Assembly (NCBI GenBank): GCA_015143295.1
Contig: CM026566.1
Span: 6,311,072 to 6,375,071, forward strand
From: Tetracentron sinense
Lineage: Eukaryota > Streptophyta > Magnoliopsida > Trochodendrales > Trochodendraceae
Length of the DNA stretch: 64,000 bases
Direction of reading: 5' to 3'
Shown here: piece by piece, positions 32,934-44,121 of the stretch
Layout of the letters: each line of letters opens with the position of its first letter
Numbering within the stretch: the stretch's first letter is position 1
Made by a program: the position numbers and the translations under genes
The notes under the pieces: model-generated
Told to the model about the DNA's origin: nothing
The model's input: only the letters and a program-made list of their open reading frames with translations
Databases searched by the model: none

Positions 32934-35045
32934 ATGCCTCCTAGTGTGAAGAATGCATCTATGGAGCCACCAAAGAAGAAATCAAGAACTGATAAAGGAA
33001 AAGAACCGGCCTCAAGTTCAACTCCAGTCCCAGTAAAGTTTAAGGAAGCAAAGTTCAAGAAATTATTCAAAGAAAAATTCCTATCTCGTTCCCCTCTATA
33101 CAGTAAAATCATTAATTTCATTAGTTTTGATGCCTATGAGCTCGAACCCATAAAAACTCTCTTTTCTGCCCTAAAATGGGATAAATTTCTTGAATCTAAT
33201 GAACCCATGTTTCCTGAGTTGGTCAAACTCTTTTACACTCACTTCCATTTCAATCAATCTGAATCACTTATTACTTCATTTGTCTCAGGTAAAAACATTT
33301 CTTTCCATGTCAATCAATTGCACTCAATTTTAAAAATTCCTCAGTGTACCCTTCAAACTTTGGTGAATGGTCAGTGGACCAGTCATGAAGGATTTGATGT
33401 GGTTGAAGCACAGAAAATGATGTGCATAAACGAAGATTTCACCTCTCCTTTTCAACCTAAGGTTAAAGATCTTACCCTCATTGCTAGACTCCTTCACCAT
33501 ATAATCACTTATAACCTAGTTCCCAGGGCTGGTGGTAGGGAGTATCTCACCTACTTCGATGTATTCCTTATGTGGTGCATCTTAACCACCACACCCATTG
33601 ATCTCTCCTACATCATTGTCCATTGTATGGATGATGCATTCAAGAGAAAATCAGGGTGTCTCCCTTTTGGTCAGGCTCTGACTAAAATCTTGAAACACTT
33701 CAATGTTCCCTTAGCATCTCAAACTGTCATTATAACCCCTGATGATTCCTCCATTTATAGCAAAGCAACCATTCAAAGAATGGGCTATATTTGGAATGAC
33801 TCCCAAAAGGTTTGGACTCCCAAAACCTCTGCCTCTCAGTCCTCCTCCCTTCCTTCTAGCACTCCAGCTCTTATCCCTACTTCCTCCTTGCCTACTTCTG
33901 CTCCCTCTTCATCTATTCCTATCTCTTCATCTACACCCATAGCAGAACTTCAGGCTGAGCAGCAGCAAGCATCAGTGCCAAAGGAGGAACCCCAGGCTGA
34001 TCAGCAGCCAGTACTAGTAGAGGATCCTGCAGATGTGCTTCAGGGTGAGCAGCACCCCAGAGATGAGTTGCCTGACTTGTCTGATTTCGTGGATGCTAGA
34101 GAGATTCCCGAGAGTTCTCTCAGACAGGAGTCTCCTCACCTTGAGGACCCTGGTCATTTTTATGAGGAGCCCAGCAGACCAGAAGCTTCAGAAGATCATT
34201 TAGGTCTTATGGCAGGGCAGATAGCCTCTATGTCCTCAAGCATGGAGAGTTTCCAGCTAGAGATGAGGTCTAGCCAGCAAGCCTTTCAAGAGGAGATGAG
34301 AGCTTCCTTGCTATCCTTCATGGCTGAGACTAGGGCAAGCCTTACTGCTATTCAGCTCGAGTCAAGGGAAAGCATTCAGAATCTTCAGTCTTCTACCTTT
34401 TCCAGACTTGTAGCTCTTGAGACAGAAGTGAGCAAAATTCCCAAGGCAGTCCAGTCCTCTCTAGCCTCGATTCATCATGACCTTAGAGAGTGTGCAGATG
34501 CCACCTGCTCTATCTTAGGAGCAGTCAACATAGATGCCTCAGTCACCAAAGATAGAGTTGACTCTATATCTTCTTTCCTTCATAGATTGGGAGCCGAACT
34601 ATCAGAAGAGAGTATCAGAATGGAAAAGGTGACCAAGTTAATCCAAGGACTAGTAGAGTCCTCTGCTCTTTAAGTAAAAACTCAAGGCAAGTTTCTTTTG
34701 GATATGGCAGAGCATGATTCCATATCTGCCTCCATTATTTTGTGGGCCACTGATGAGTTGAAGAAGATGAACAATTTTTTGGTTAGCTTGGCTAGTGGAG
34801 CCTCTCCTTCTGCACCTCCCTCTCAAGCTCTTTGCTCTTCCAAAGGCAAGAGACCAATGAAGGTAACCCCTTCCAAAAGGGGTCAGTATGAAAACTCTCC
34901 TATCGTCTCCCTTCCTTCCTCAGACTCCAATACCACCTCTTCTTCCTCAGACCCCCCTGATCTTGGTAATCCTGCTGAGCCTACAGAAGCTGTGCTCCAA
35001 AAGGTTGCAGACCTCCTCAAAAAGCAAAAAGCAGAAGGGCTGTAA
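32934..35045 (+). pseudogene. ORF3 (env-position, plant transposon-protein family) of copy B, one stop
   Basis: A 703-codon frame broken only by TAA at 34671-34673; copy A has CAG there. Residues 1-40 are basic with SSST stretches. About residues 40-290 form the conserved globular core (motifs FLSRSPLYSKI, LVPRAGGREYLTYFD, FLMWCILTT and a C-terminal SIYSKATIQRMGY) typical of third ORFs in plant LTR elements. About 290-430 is a Ser/Pro/Gln/Glu-rich linker, and about 430-600 a helical, heptad-like region (SSMESFQLEMRSSQQAFQ). The tail is basic, then Ser/Asp-rich. No signal peptide or obvious membrane span is seen. Compared with gag-pol of the same copy it is strikingly open. Function unknown; an envelope role is only the historical label for this position. 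Confidence 0.85.
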
Positions 35046-35077
35046 TAGTTTTATTTTTTATTTTATTTTTTTTGATG

Positions 35078-35434
35078 TTGACATAGGGGGAGAAAGATGA
35101 AAATATAATGAAACTTTGATGATTGATAAATAAAATGACATTTGAATTTGATCTGATTTTTTTTGCATCTTTGGCAGTACACACATAATATATGTCTTAT
35201 GCGTATGGAACTCTTTTCTTGTCTTGATCCAATATGTTGTGAGTAGAAATTAAAATTGAAACTTATCTTTGTGGAACTTTTCTTGGTACTTAACTAGGGT
35301 GATATATCCTTTAACTCGCCCTAAATATGCATCTAAATAACAATTGTGACTATTTTTCTTTAAAATGCATATGTTCAGGGGGAGCTTAACCCCATTTCAT
35401 TACATTGTTATGTCATCATCAAAAAGGGGGAGAT
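35078..35434 (+). other. Multiple polypurine tracts of copy B
   Basis: AGGGGGAGAAAG (about 35085), CAGGGGGAGC (about 35378) and proximal AAAAAGGGGGAGAT (35421-35434) adjoining the 3' LTR. Confidence 0.8.
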
Positions 35435-35918
35435 TTTTAGCCTCAGGGTTATAACCATAAGTACCCCTAATAATTTTGATAATAACATAATAATATAACG
35501 AAATATTTTGTACTAATAAACTTGTTTAAGTTCGTGAACATTTCAGATTACATAAAGTTGATAGCACTCCAATTATGAAAAACAAATGATGGAAATTACC
35601 CAAGAGGAAGTTCAACTCAATACAAGATTATCACGACCCGAGACCCACCCTAGGAGTTTGAGTGAATCTTGGACGACTTAATCATGACTTGCTTGACAAC
35701 CAACCTGCAAAACCCATAGAGCATATACAATAAAGGATAAAACAGCGAAAACATACTCTAACATGGTGCAACGGAAGTCTACCAAACCTCTATGTATATA
35801 CAAAATCCAAGTTATACAAAAAGGAATCCAAAAGTAGGTGCGGACATGCCCGCCAAAATACATGGATATAACTCTCATGCTCACCCACAACTATTCACTC
35901 AGAATCTATAACCACTAC

Positions 35919-36038
35919 CTAATAGTAGCCCTCTACCGGAGGTTCCTCCAAAGGTTCCTCGACAAACTCCTCCTCCACCCAAGGGCTCGGAGCACAGACA
36001 TCAAATGGAGTAGCAGCTCCCTCAGTGCCTGCCGACAT
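35919..36038 (-). CDS. 39-aa acidic ORF in third solo LTR, function unknown
   Basis: ATG at 36038, TAG at 35919-35921. Same length, frame and place as the ORFs at 1133-1252 and 3628-3747. The centre reads APSPWVEEEF and the end EGYY, with eight Glu in the last 20 residues. Against the inner copy, about eight codons change an amino acid and about five change silently, with no indels. The upstream hairpin has stem GTTGAG/CTCAAC (36049-36054 with 36064-36069), where the other two copies have GCTGAG/CTCAGC, a compensated pair change. An 11-codon upstream ORF starting in the hairpin is also kept. No known family; translation unproven. It is below the size normally reported in gene tracks. Confidence 0.45.
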   Translation of the reverse strand: MSAGTEGAATPFDVCAPSPWVEEEFVEEPLEEPPVEGYY

Positions 36039-36429
36039 CAGAAGTACGGTTGAGCATGGAATACTCAACGGGTACCAAATGCTAACCAAACAGTCATAGC
36101 ATACAGATAGCATACATAAAGCAGGAAACAATTCACACATATAAAGCAGGAATAATTCATATCATAACAATCAAGTAAAGCAGTATAAAATCATGCTTGC
36201 ATTCATCAAAGTAGATAAAACTCTTGAAAACACCGTGCACTTGACTTGACTTAAAACACCATTTTCGTGCTTGAAAGCTTGTCTTGTCTGGCTTGCTTGA
36301 TTCTTGTCTAGCGTGTCATGCCATGCCATGCGTGCTTGCTTGTGATCATGTAACTTGTGAGATACACTTGTGAGATGTCCTTGTGAGATGAACTTGTGAG
36401 GTGAACTTGTGAGATGCACTTGTGAGATG

Positions 36430-36590
36430 TACTTGTGAGATGCCTTGAGAGGGAAGGGAGAACCTTCTTTATGCAATGCACTTGAGAGGGAAGGGAGACC
36501 CTTCTTCATGATATGTACATGAGAGGGAAGGGAGGCCCTTCTTTATGCTATGCACTTGTGAGTGAGGGGAGACCCCTCGTGGAATGTTTG
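36430..36590. repeat. GAGGGAAGGGAG repeats in third solo LTR
   Basis: Four copies of CTTGAGAGGGAAGGGAG-type units with variable spacers, preceded by repeated CTTGTGAGATG. Equivalent in position to 4150-4545 of the outer LTR. Confidence 0.75.
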
Positions 36591-37492
36591 TTCTTGTTTT
36601 CTTGTGAAAAGCGAGGTAAAACATATCGTAGGATATGTCCCACCTCAAATCATGTTCTTGAAAATAACGATAAATCATGTCATGCATGCCGTGTACATGG
36701 AAATCGTGTGCATACTTGCAATTTAATTTAAATATGGCATTTGAGTAATTCACCACACATAAACATCAATGAGTTGAGCAATTTAATATTCATCTCATTC
36801 TAGGAAAAGCAAGAAATCACACTATCATAATCCCTAGCCATTTCATGAGAAATTAATCATGCATTCCTTTAATTTATCATTCAATTTATTCACTTTGGCA
36901 TTTCATCAAACATAAGCTGTGTTCGTTATTTTCTTAACCTAAATCATGCTTTTCTAGGTGGGTTATACTCATCATACGTGTTTGTTCATTATGGGTACAA
37001 TGCCCTCCCTGTTTCATTCATTACAACCATTCACACGGGCATCCAATCGCCCACATTTATCTCCATTCACCATTTACATATCCCCTCTCACAAAACATGA
37101 ATATATGAAAGAAAACAAGCATAATAAAGGAAAATGGGGAAACTATAACTAGGAGGGTAGCATATAGTACCGACCTTGACTAATGAGGGACGAAACCCCC
37201 TTCCAAAAACGCACGTAAGTTGCTGCCCTAGCTTGGCAAAACTGCTCCTCGCGTGCTTGAACCGGAATCTTGAAGCAATCCAAGCTTGAGGTGATCTAGG
37301 GTCACAAACCCTTTGATTTCTTCTCAAAAGTAAACCCTAGGTTTAGAAATCCCCTTCTTTTCTCTCTCTATCTCTCACATGTTCTTCTTAGGGTTAGTGA
37401 ACCCCCAAACGCTTGGGCAAAGCCTTTAACGCGTGAGTGACCCGCCCAAAAGACGAAAACACCCTTAATGAAATTTCTGCAAAAACTCGAAG

Positions 37493-37656
37493 ACCGAGCG
37501 ATCGGTGGTTATGACTGATCGATCAGTTGCCTACCGAGCGACCGATCAAAAACATGCTCTCTGGAAAATTGGCCCATACAAAAAAGTGCACCAGTCGATA
37601 GCCTCCGATCAATCGGTTTTGGACCGATCGATCACTCCATGGACCGAGCAATAGGT
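37493..37656. repeat. Palindrome array ACCGATCGATCGGT, about six near-copies
   Basis: Near-copies start at 37493, 37514, 37533, 37604, 37623 and 37643. They share the GATCGATC core with the outer copy's array, but the outer bases differ (ACC/GGT rather than TGC/GCA). Conserved sequence (TTTTGACTCGTTCGTC, about 37691) follows directly. Confidence 0.8.
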
Positions 37657-39185
37657 GATCTGCAGGTCCAAACTGTTTTGGCTATATCTTTTGACTCGTT
37701 CGTCAGATTTTGACTATTCAACTTGCGTTGGGTTCGTACTTCGAAAATGAACATTTCTGACATTTCAGAATTTTTAATTTCTTCCTTATTTATTAACTGT
37801 ACTACATTAAAGGTAAATTGGCTACGAAAGTGTCATGCATTAAGTATGAAAAAGTCCGGGGCTCTACAAAGATGACGATTCAAGAAGAGACCTTAGTCCA
37901 ATTCAAGACCATTGAAGACAAAATGCAAAATCACAAGACTGAAGTCAAGCCAAGATCATCTCTCTTCATTCTAAATGTATTCACTTGTTATTCTGAGAAT
38001 GTATAAGGACTTATGTAAAAAGTCCTCAAAAGAAAGGTGAAGTGAATAAGCTCAAGAATCATAAATTGACCATAAGAGCCTAGGATACCTTTTAAAAATC
38101 ATCCTAAAGCTCTAATTCATCATAAAATTACGATAAGAGTATAGCCAATTGACCTAGGAAATCAATCACATCCCTTCGGTCTGATCCTAGACTGAATTCA
38201 GAATATTTACTCTGAATTTGTCGACGAATTCTCTGGGAAGATCAAATTTGGCGATGAAGTCATGATAGAATGTTCTTATTTCAGTTCTACCTCTTGATTT
38301 CAGTGGCGAAATCTTTAGTTGGGTTAAGATTCGACGACGAAGTCGTTTCAGGATTTTTTGAAATCCAATTCTGTCTTTTGAATTCGGCGACGAACTCAAG
38401 TGGGAACTCCACTTCGTCGACGAAATCATGTCTGAAATAGAACATTTTTATAACTACTAGTTTGCAACGGACCTAAAAGCATTTAATGCTTCCCCAACGG
38501 CACTATTGGATCAAATGCTATAAAAGGAGTTCTTTTATGAACAAATAATAACTCTTGATCACTGCAATAACTCCTATTGATCCCTCATTCATTGCTATTG
38601 ATTTTCACTCACTGTCACACATAGAAAATCCCCAAAAGTTTCTCTTGAGCTCATTCAATTCACATTTTCTTTAAGAGACTTTACTAGAGTTTGTATTTCA
38701 CTCTTATCCAGCTCATTTAAAGAGCTTTCTATTCGGATTTTGAATCCAAAACTTATTTATTGATAGTAGTCAAGAATCCAGGATTCTTCCACTGAAGTTG
38801 TTGCTTCAGTTATATCAAGAGAGGGTTGTGCTCTTGAGAGGTTTTCAGATCGGCATAAAGGAGAGCTTGTAGGTAATATCTCGACCTATAAGAGAGATTG
38901 TAAAGGTTTGGACTCCACCTGTGAAGGAGCCTGTACGATTAAGGAATCGTGGTGAATCCTCTAGCTGGAAGCTGAGGCGGGGAGTAGGCTGGATTGCTGA
39001 ACCTCGTAAACAAATCTTGAGTTTACATCCTCCTTATCTCTTCTCTCTTTTCTTTAAATATTCTACAGTTCAGCTTGTTACATATCTAACTTTATTCCGT
39101 ACTTTTGAATCTGTAGTTTAATTTTTTATTACTGCCATAGACCCTATTCACCCCCCTTTAGGGTCATTACCTGGCCAACAAGTTC

Positions 39186-40535
39186 TTGTTCTATTTATCT
39201 AGAGGTAGAAGAGGTGTGGGGCCTCTCAACTCGAGAATGCCCTGTTTGATTAGGAATTCCAACAACTGGCTGAGTATGTATGGAAAAGGGATAAAGTTTT
39301 GGAGAGGATGGTTTTGTCCTTGGATTGGTCGGGCTGGCTAGGTATTCTTAACAACTGATTGCTGTTGAGCTAGTAGCCAAATGGGTGCTATAGGAGCAAC
39401 CATATGTACATCTTCATTCTTTCTATGGTCCTTGGGACTGATGTTTCTTCTGGATGAGGCTGTCGCCTTGGGAGGATCAAGTCCTAGACTGGAATGAATA
39501 GCCCCGCTCTTGATGGCAGTCGCGATACGGGCACCTGTCCAGACGATGGTGCCGAAGTCCACCACTGGTAAGGTCATCATGAGTGTAGAGTAGGGCTGCT
39601 TTAGAGTGCCCAAGAACATGCCTGCCGATTCTCCCTTAGGGATAGGAGTCAGGATCTTTGCTGCCATTTCCCTCCTACGGGTGGCGTACTCCAGAAATGA
39701 TTCATTGTTACGCTGGCTTAAGTGCTCAATCTGGCTCCTTTGAGGGCGGAGCTCCTAGTTGAAGGAGTATTGCTCCACAAAGCTGTCCATGGCACCCTGC
39801 TAAGTCTTGACCTTCTCCTTGTCCACAGACATCTACCATGTAAGGTTGCCTCCTTTAGACTCTTTTGGAAGTACTGGATGAGTAGAGGTTGGTTTCTGTT
39901 GTGTTGGAGCATGTCTCCCAAGTACACCTACAGGTGTTGTTTTGGACAGCCTGAGCCATCATATTTGTCAGTGTCTAGGACCTTGAAACCTACGGGAACA
40001 GCATCCCTTGTAGCATCCCTTGATGAGAAAGTTAAGTCCTCCTGTGATAGACTTATACTAGTGGATGCACCCTTCATTCTTCTCATCTCCTCTTTCATCT
40101 GCTTGATCTCGTCTTGTGTGGAAGGGGTAGGATTTGAGGATGATGGACGGTCCTGGTGAACGTGTGAGGCCTTGGGTTACTCTTCATACTGGTTATACTC
40201 CTCTCAACTGGTTCTTCGGTTGGGATCCGGGTAGAGGGTTCTTTGGTCTGGGTACCAATTAGAATCTTCAGGAATTCCAAAACACTATCACGCTTTGACT
40301 GTATGCCTGCTATGTCCCTGTCATGTGACTGCAGGATCTCACTGGTTTGTTGGTGCTGGTCTGCAGGTTCTGCCATTGAATCTGAACTATTTTCTGATTG
40401 TACTGTGTAAGAGTTGCTCTCTGATTGGGCTGTGCAAGGTACTAACTCTATGATTGGTACCTCTGTCAAGACGGCATCCGCGGCTGCTGCTTCTGCGAGA
40501 ATCGCAGTCAGAGAACGAGTCCCAGGTCGGCTCAT
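39186..40535 (-). pseudogene. G1 gag, N-terminal and capsid part, degenerate
   Basis: ATG at 40535 gives a Ser/Glu-rich, low-complexity N-terminus. The capsid-like part follows in shifted frames: DTDKYDGSGCPKQHL (about 40000-39950), LLIQYFQKSLKEATLHG (about 39880-39840), then EYATRRREMAAKI and GMFLGTLKQPYSTLM (about 39690-39580), all typical of Tat/Ogre Gag. A stop after about 39338 and others break the frame. The remainder, with the zinc knuckle, is at 25990-26085 on the other side of copy B. Gag would form the particle that packages element RNA. Confidence 0.72.
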
Positions 40536-40689
40536 GTAACTGAAAAGAATACAATGGCTAATCATGATTATGCATGATGACAAGAAGCAGAAGCTAGATA
40601 AATGATTTTTCATTGATGCATGAAGAGTGCAGTGAGTACAGGGATCGTGTGACTCAAATAAAGAGAAAAAGACTTGAACCTAGGCAGGC

Positions 40690-41060
40690 CTGTCGGGGAT
40701 CGCAAAGTCAAGTGGCCAGGGCACACCATGGAGATCCATGATCTGTTACTGGAGGGATGTGACCTCAACCTCCATATGCGTAAGGGTCTCAGCAGCGTTG
40801 AACATGCGGTATCCAAACTGTTGGATATGGGAGGTCATCTCCGCCTTTGCACTATCAAGCTGCTCTTGCTGGAAGTGCAACTGGGCCCGAATGACGGCTG
40901 CTTCTTTAGCGTCGCCTTTGCGTCTCCTGTGAAGAGACTGGATTGTCTACTCCAATTGTTCAACCTGCTCTTATACAAATTGGAGTTCACGATCTTGTTC
41001 CGTTTCTTACTACCTGAATGCACGCTAGGCTTTCCGTAGCCTTTTCCATTTCTGCTAGAT
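40690..41060 (-). pseudogene. G1 ORF1 remnant upstream of gag, coiled-coil-like
   Basis: A minus-strand reading frame encodes a charged helical stretch (AAVIRAQLHFQQEQLDSAK, then EVEVTSLQ) with heptad-like leucines, broken by two or three stops. It lies just upstream of the gag start. Ogre-type elements are known to have an additional ORF1 before gag, which this may represent. Homology was judged by eye only. The remaining bases to 41171 show nothing clear. Confidence 0.4.
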
Positions 41061-41171
41061 CTGGAGCTGTCTCTCCAGGAAGAAGTCTGTCCAGAGGACC
41101 ACCATGTTAGTCAGGGGTATGGTTCCTTATGATGGAACTACGACTGGTGTGGGCAGTTCCCTGGGTACGGT

Positions 41172-42990
41172 TGTAAACACCCCAATTTTGCACCCCTCTT
41201 TTATCTTTTCTCACTTTTAAAAACTCTTTCAAAAACCCACTTTTAAAACCCTCTTTCCTTGTGCTTCGATTTTCAGAAACGCCCTTGAGGTAAAAACTGA
41301 CCAAAATACCCCTGAAGTTCAAAATGACCAAAATACTCCTAAAAAGTTCTGAATCATATTTTATCTAAAACATTTTTTTGAATTTTATCAGTTCAATTTT
41401 TGCTATTTTTGGGATCAAATCGGGCCTAAAATGGTAAAAATGACCAAAATGCCCCTGGAGGGTAAAATGACCAAAACAACCTTGTTAAGTTTTGAAAAAG
41501 TGAAATTTTATCTAAGATATTTTTCTGGATTTTATCAGTTCAATTTTGGCTATTTCTGGGCTCAAATCGGACTTGAAACGAGAAATCGGGTTTTCGGTCA
41601 ACTGGAAAGCGACACGCACCGCCAAAAAATAAAAAAATAAATTTTATTTTAAAAAAAAAGTATTCCTTGGAATATTCTAAGAATATTCCTTAGGATATTT
41701 CTTAGAATATCCTAAGGAATATTCCTTTGAAAATATCCTAAGGAATATTCCCTAGAATATCATTTTTCGAAACCTATAAATACCCTTCACCTCTTCTTCA
41801 TTTTTCACTCATCCATTCCAGTTCCTCTCTTCTCCCTCTTTCTCCCTTTTCGATTTCAAAGTTCTTCTTAGCGCGCCCGAATTCCCGAGAAAGTTGATTG
41901 TGAAGGGTCGATTCTCGGGACCCCTTTTCTGAAATCTTTTTAGATTTCCCAGAAGGTAAAATATTGTCAAACTCTGACGTTTGCTTAGTCTTTTATTAGT
42001 TTTAATTATTTTATTATTTTTTAATACTTAGACTGCTTGCCCTATTGAATCCCTGCCCGGTTTTACTTAAACCTAGCCTACCTTGTCGAACCTCTGCCCG
42101 AACTTCGGTTCAAACCTAGCCTACCCTATCGAACCTCTGCCTAAAATTCGGTTCAAACTTAGCCTACCCTGTCGAACCTTTGCCTGAAATTCAGTTCAAA
42201 CTTAGCCTACCCTATCAAACCTCCGCCCGAACTTCGGATCAAACTTAGCCTACCTTAGCCAAACCTCTGTCCGAACCTCGGTTCATACCCTGATTCAAAC
42301 CATACTTACCTTAGCCGAACCTCTGTCCGAACCTCGATCAAACCCTGGTTCAAATCCTATCAAACCCTAACCCAACCAAATGCTCCTTGACATGAGCTAA
42401 AACTGTCCAAATGCTCCCCGACAAGAGCATAAATGGACGAAACACTCCTGAACAAGAGCCCAAACCATTCAAAAACACTCTAACATCCACAGACAAATCT
42501 AAGCCTATCAAACACCCACAATCCAAACAAAACAAATCAAACCATCAACTACCCAGCTGGAACTACGTGTGGCTTGATTCCACTGACTGTGGATACGTAG
42601 GCAACCCTGATCGGGTTCAGCTCACCTAGGATAGAGCCTCTATCCTGTCCCTGTTTATTTCAACATGTACATTACTATCAATATGATATCTGCTCAGCAT
42701 ATAAATGAAATTTCAAGCTTCTATTATGGTTTCCCCACCTTAAGTCAGACTTAGGGAGTAGGTAACCATCTCCGGATGAGAGTTTAAGGGTGCCTAACAC
42801 CTTCCCCTAACTCAAATGAACCCTTACCTTGAGCTCTATTTTCAGACCAAAGCCTTATCCAACCTTGTAAGGGACCCTATTTTTCTTAACAATCTAAATA
42901 GGTGGCTACTCTCTCTTTTTAACATTTTTAGCACTATTCCTCATCGGGTTCACTCCCTATCGGGAGTGAGGTTAAAATCCCGGGTCTACA
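41172..42990 (+). repeat. 5' LTR of C
   Basis: TGTAAACACCCC to GGGTCTACA (1819 bp). It matches 60117-61342. Downstream of the TATA box is a stretch of repeated CGAACCTCTGCCCGAAC-type units (about 42050-42340). Confidence 0.9.
41661..41782 (+). promoter_or_regulatory. C LTR promoter: GAATATTC palindromes (HSE-like) plus TATA
   Basis: About eight GAATATTC-type units lie between 41661 and 41763 at roughly 11-bp steps, then TATAAATA at 41775-41782. GAAnnTTC is the basic dyad of a plant heat-shock element. Here dyads are separated by three or four bases rather than two, so they are gapped. The 3' LTR has about ten units (60582-60712) and TATAAATA at 60720. Confidence 0.6.
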
Positions 42991-42991
42991 G

Positions 42992-43010
42992 CTTGGCGAC
43001 TCTGCTGGGG
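42992..43010 (+). other. Primer binding site of C
   Basis: TTGGCGACTCTGCTGGGG, one base after the LTR. This sequence is typical of Tat-branch elements; I cannot name the tRNA with certainty (Arg is reported for Ogre). Confidence 0.75.
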
Positions 43011-44121
43011 ACTCTAGTTTCGCAGACCAGTATTCAAGCCAAAATCTAAATCTGAAGTGAACAAAGGAAACCACATCAAAAACTTTTACTTTCATCTATA
43101 TGCTGCTTATTTTGTACATATTCTTACTTTATTATCATTCATCGAATCTTGAATCTTTGTTTACCAACTTAGCAACTTGCCTAGGATTCCATTTCTTTCA
43201 TTCATTGTTTGATTTTAATTGATGCATATACATTTATATTCATTGCATACCAGAATAAGAACCCTTTCACCTATCTAGTTGGATCCGGTAAGCTTACAAT
43301 CGAGGGATGGTTATCCCCGATGCTGGAGCCCAAAGATCTTTGGAAAGTACTGGTTGTAAACCGAGGGATGGTTATCTCCGGTAAACATGACTGGTCTTTT
43401 CCGCTTACACCAATCGTCATTTTTTAGGTATGTTCTATACTGGGGAGTCGCATATACGGTCAAGTGCTCATCAACCTTTTACACAAAAACCTTGCATACA
43501 CCAATATAAGCATATAGACTATAGGTGCTTTGTTTGGGCATAAACCAAGAACACCCGTCAAGAGGGACTACCTTATCCCTATTTTGTTACTGGTTTAAGC
43601 CGCTCCTACATCATTTGTTCAAGTATAGGGACAACCGTATCTCTATACCTAAACTATTTTCGGAGCTTGCGTGAGCCTTCATTGCTAGATAGGTCTAACC
43701 CTAATCCATTCTTTAGCTAGCTCAATCATATGAGGCTTAAAAGCCTAGACTCTAAAGCGAATCATATGGAGAATCCATTGATTCATTTTGATCTTGACCG
43801 AATGAGCTCTGGCTCCCAACAACCCAGATAAGTGAAATGGACCTATGTCCACTCACCTCATTGGATCACACGTTAAGCTGACTCATCCCTTTTCTGAGTA
43901 TACTTGCTCAGTTCATTTGACTCAATTCAATTTATTCATTTCATTTGTGTGTATCAACACCATTCAGCATGCTAACAATTCAAATTTTGTGCATTAGACA
44001 TCCATCATTCTTTGTACATATTCATATTCATGGCCAGACAAAGGGCAACGTCCCATGTCAAATGCCTTTATTAGGTCATATGTCTGTATATAACTACATC
44101 CAACTTGGCATCATTCATCTG
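43011..44121 (+). other. Leader of C, no gene seen
   Basis: About 1.1 kb between primer site and the D insertion. AT-rich, with only short ORFs lacking recognisable domains. Paired blocks about GAGGGATGGTTATC (43302 and 43362) and a repeated GGGACTACCTTATCCC/GGGACAACCGTATC motif are the only structure. Confidence 0.6.

Larger units (their letters stand above)
35629..37868 (-). mobile_element. Third solo LTR (2240 bp), inside copy B 3' LTR
   Basis: Plus strand starts TATCACGACCCG (TG now TA) and ends GGGGCTCTACA, flanked by perfect AAGAT (35624-35628 and 37869-37873). It is the same family as the solo LTRs at 831-5984 and 1430-4045. The empty site is preserved in copy B's 5' LTR. Orientation as argued for the outer copy. 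Confidence 0.93.
26091..39180 (+). mobile_element. Sirevirus copy B, inserted in G1 gag; carries a nested solo LTR
   Basis: Same family and layout as copy A. Perfect duplication AGTTC at 26086-26090 and 39181-39185, and the G1 gag frame continues across it. Without the nested solo LTR it is about 10.8 kb. Gag-pol is decayed; ORF3 has a single stop. Because B is inside G1 and the solo LTR (35629-37868) is inside B, the order of arrival is G1, B, solo LTR. Confidence 0.95.
35435..39180 (+). repeat. 3' LTR of copy B, split by a solo LTR
   Basis: Starts TTTTAGCCTCAGGG (TG now TT) and ends CTGGCCAACA. Its own parts are 35435-35628 and 37874-39180, about 1501 bp net. Palindromes continue at about 38219-38425, with TATAAAAGG near 38520. 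Confidence 0.93.
16991..41171 (-). mobile_element. G1: Tat/Ogre-type Ty3/gypsy element, decayed, interrupted by copy B
   Basis: The minus strand reads ORF1 remnant, gag, PR, intron-like gap, RT, RNase H, second RNase H, IN, long 3' UTR, polypurine tract, 3' LTR. IN after RNase H defines Ty3/gypsy, and the second RNase H, the extra ORF before gag and the gap between PR and RT define the Tat/Ogre branch. Copy B (26091-39180) lies within gag. The 5' LTR and primer site are absent from the window: at 41172 element C begins. The outer end of the 3' LTR is not resolved. Confidence 0.88.

Noticed and set aside
35919-36140. 73-codon version of the small LTR ORF, with an upstream start
   Set aside because: The N-terminal extension is not open in the inner and outer copies; only the last 39 codons are shared.
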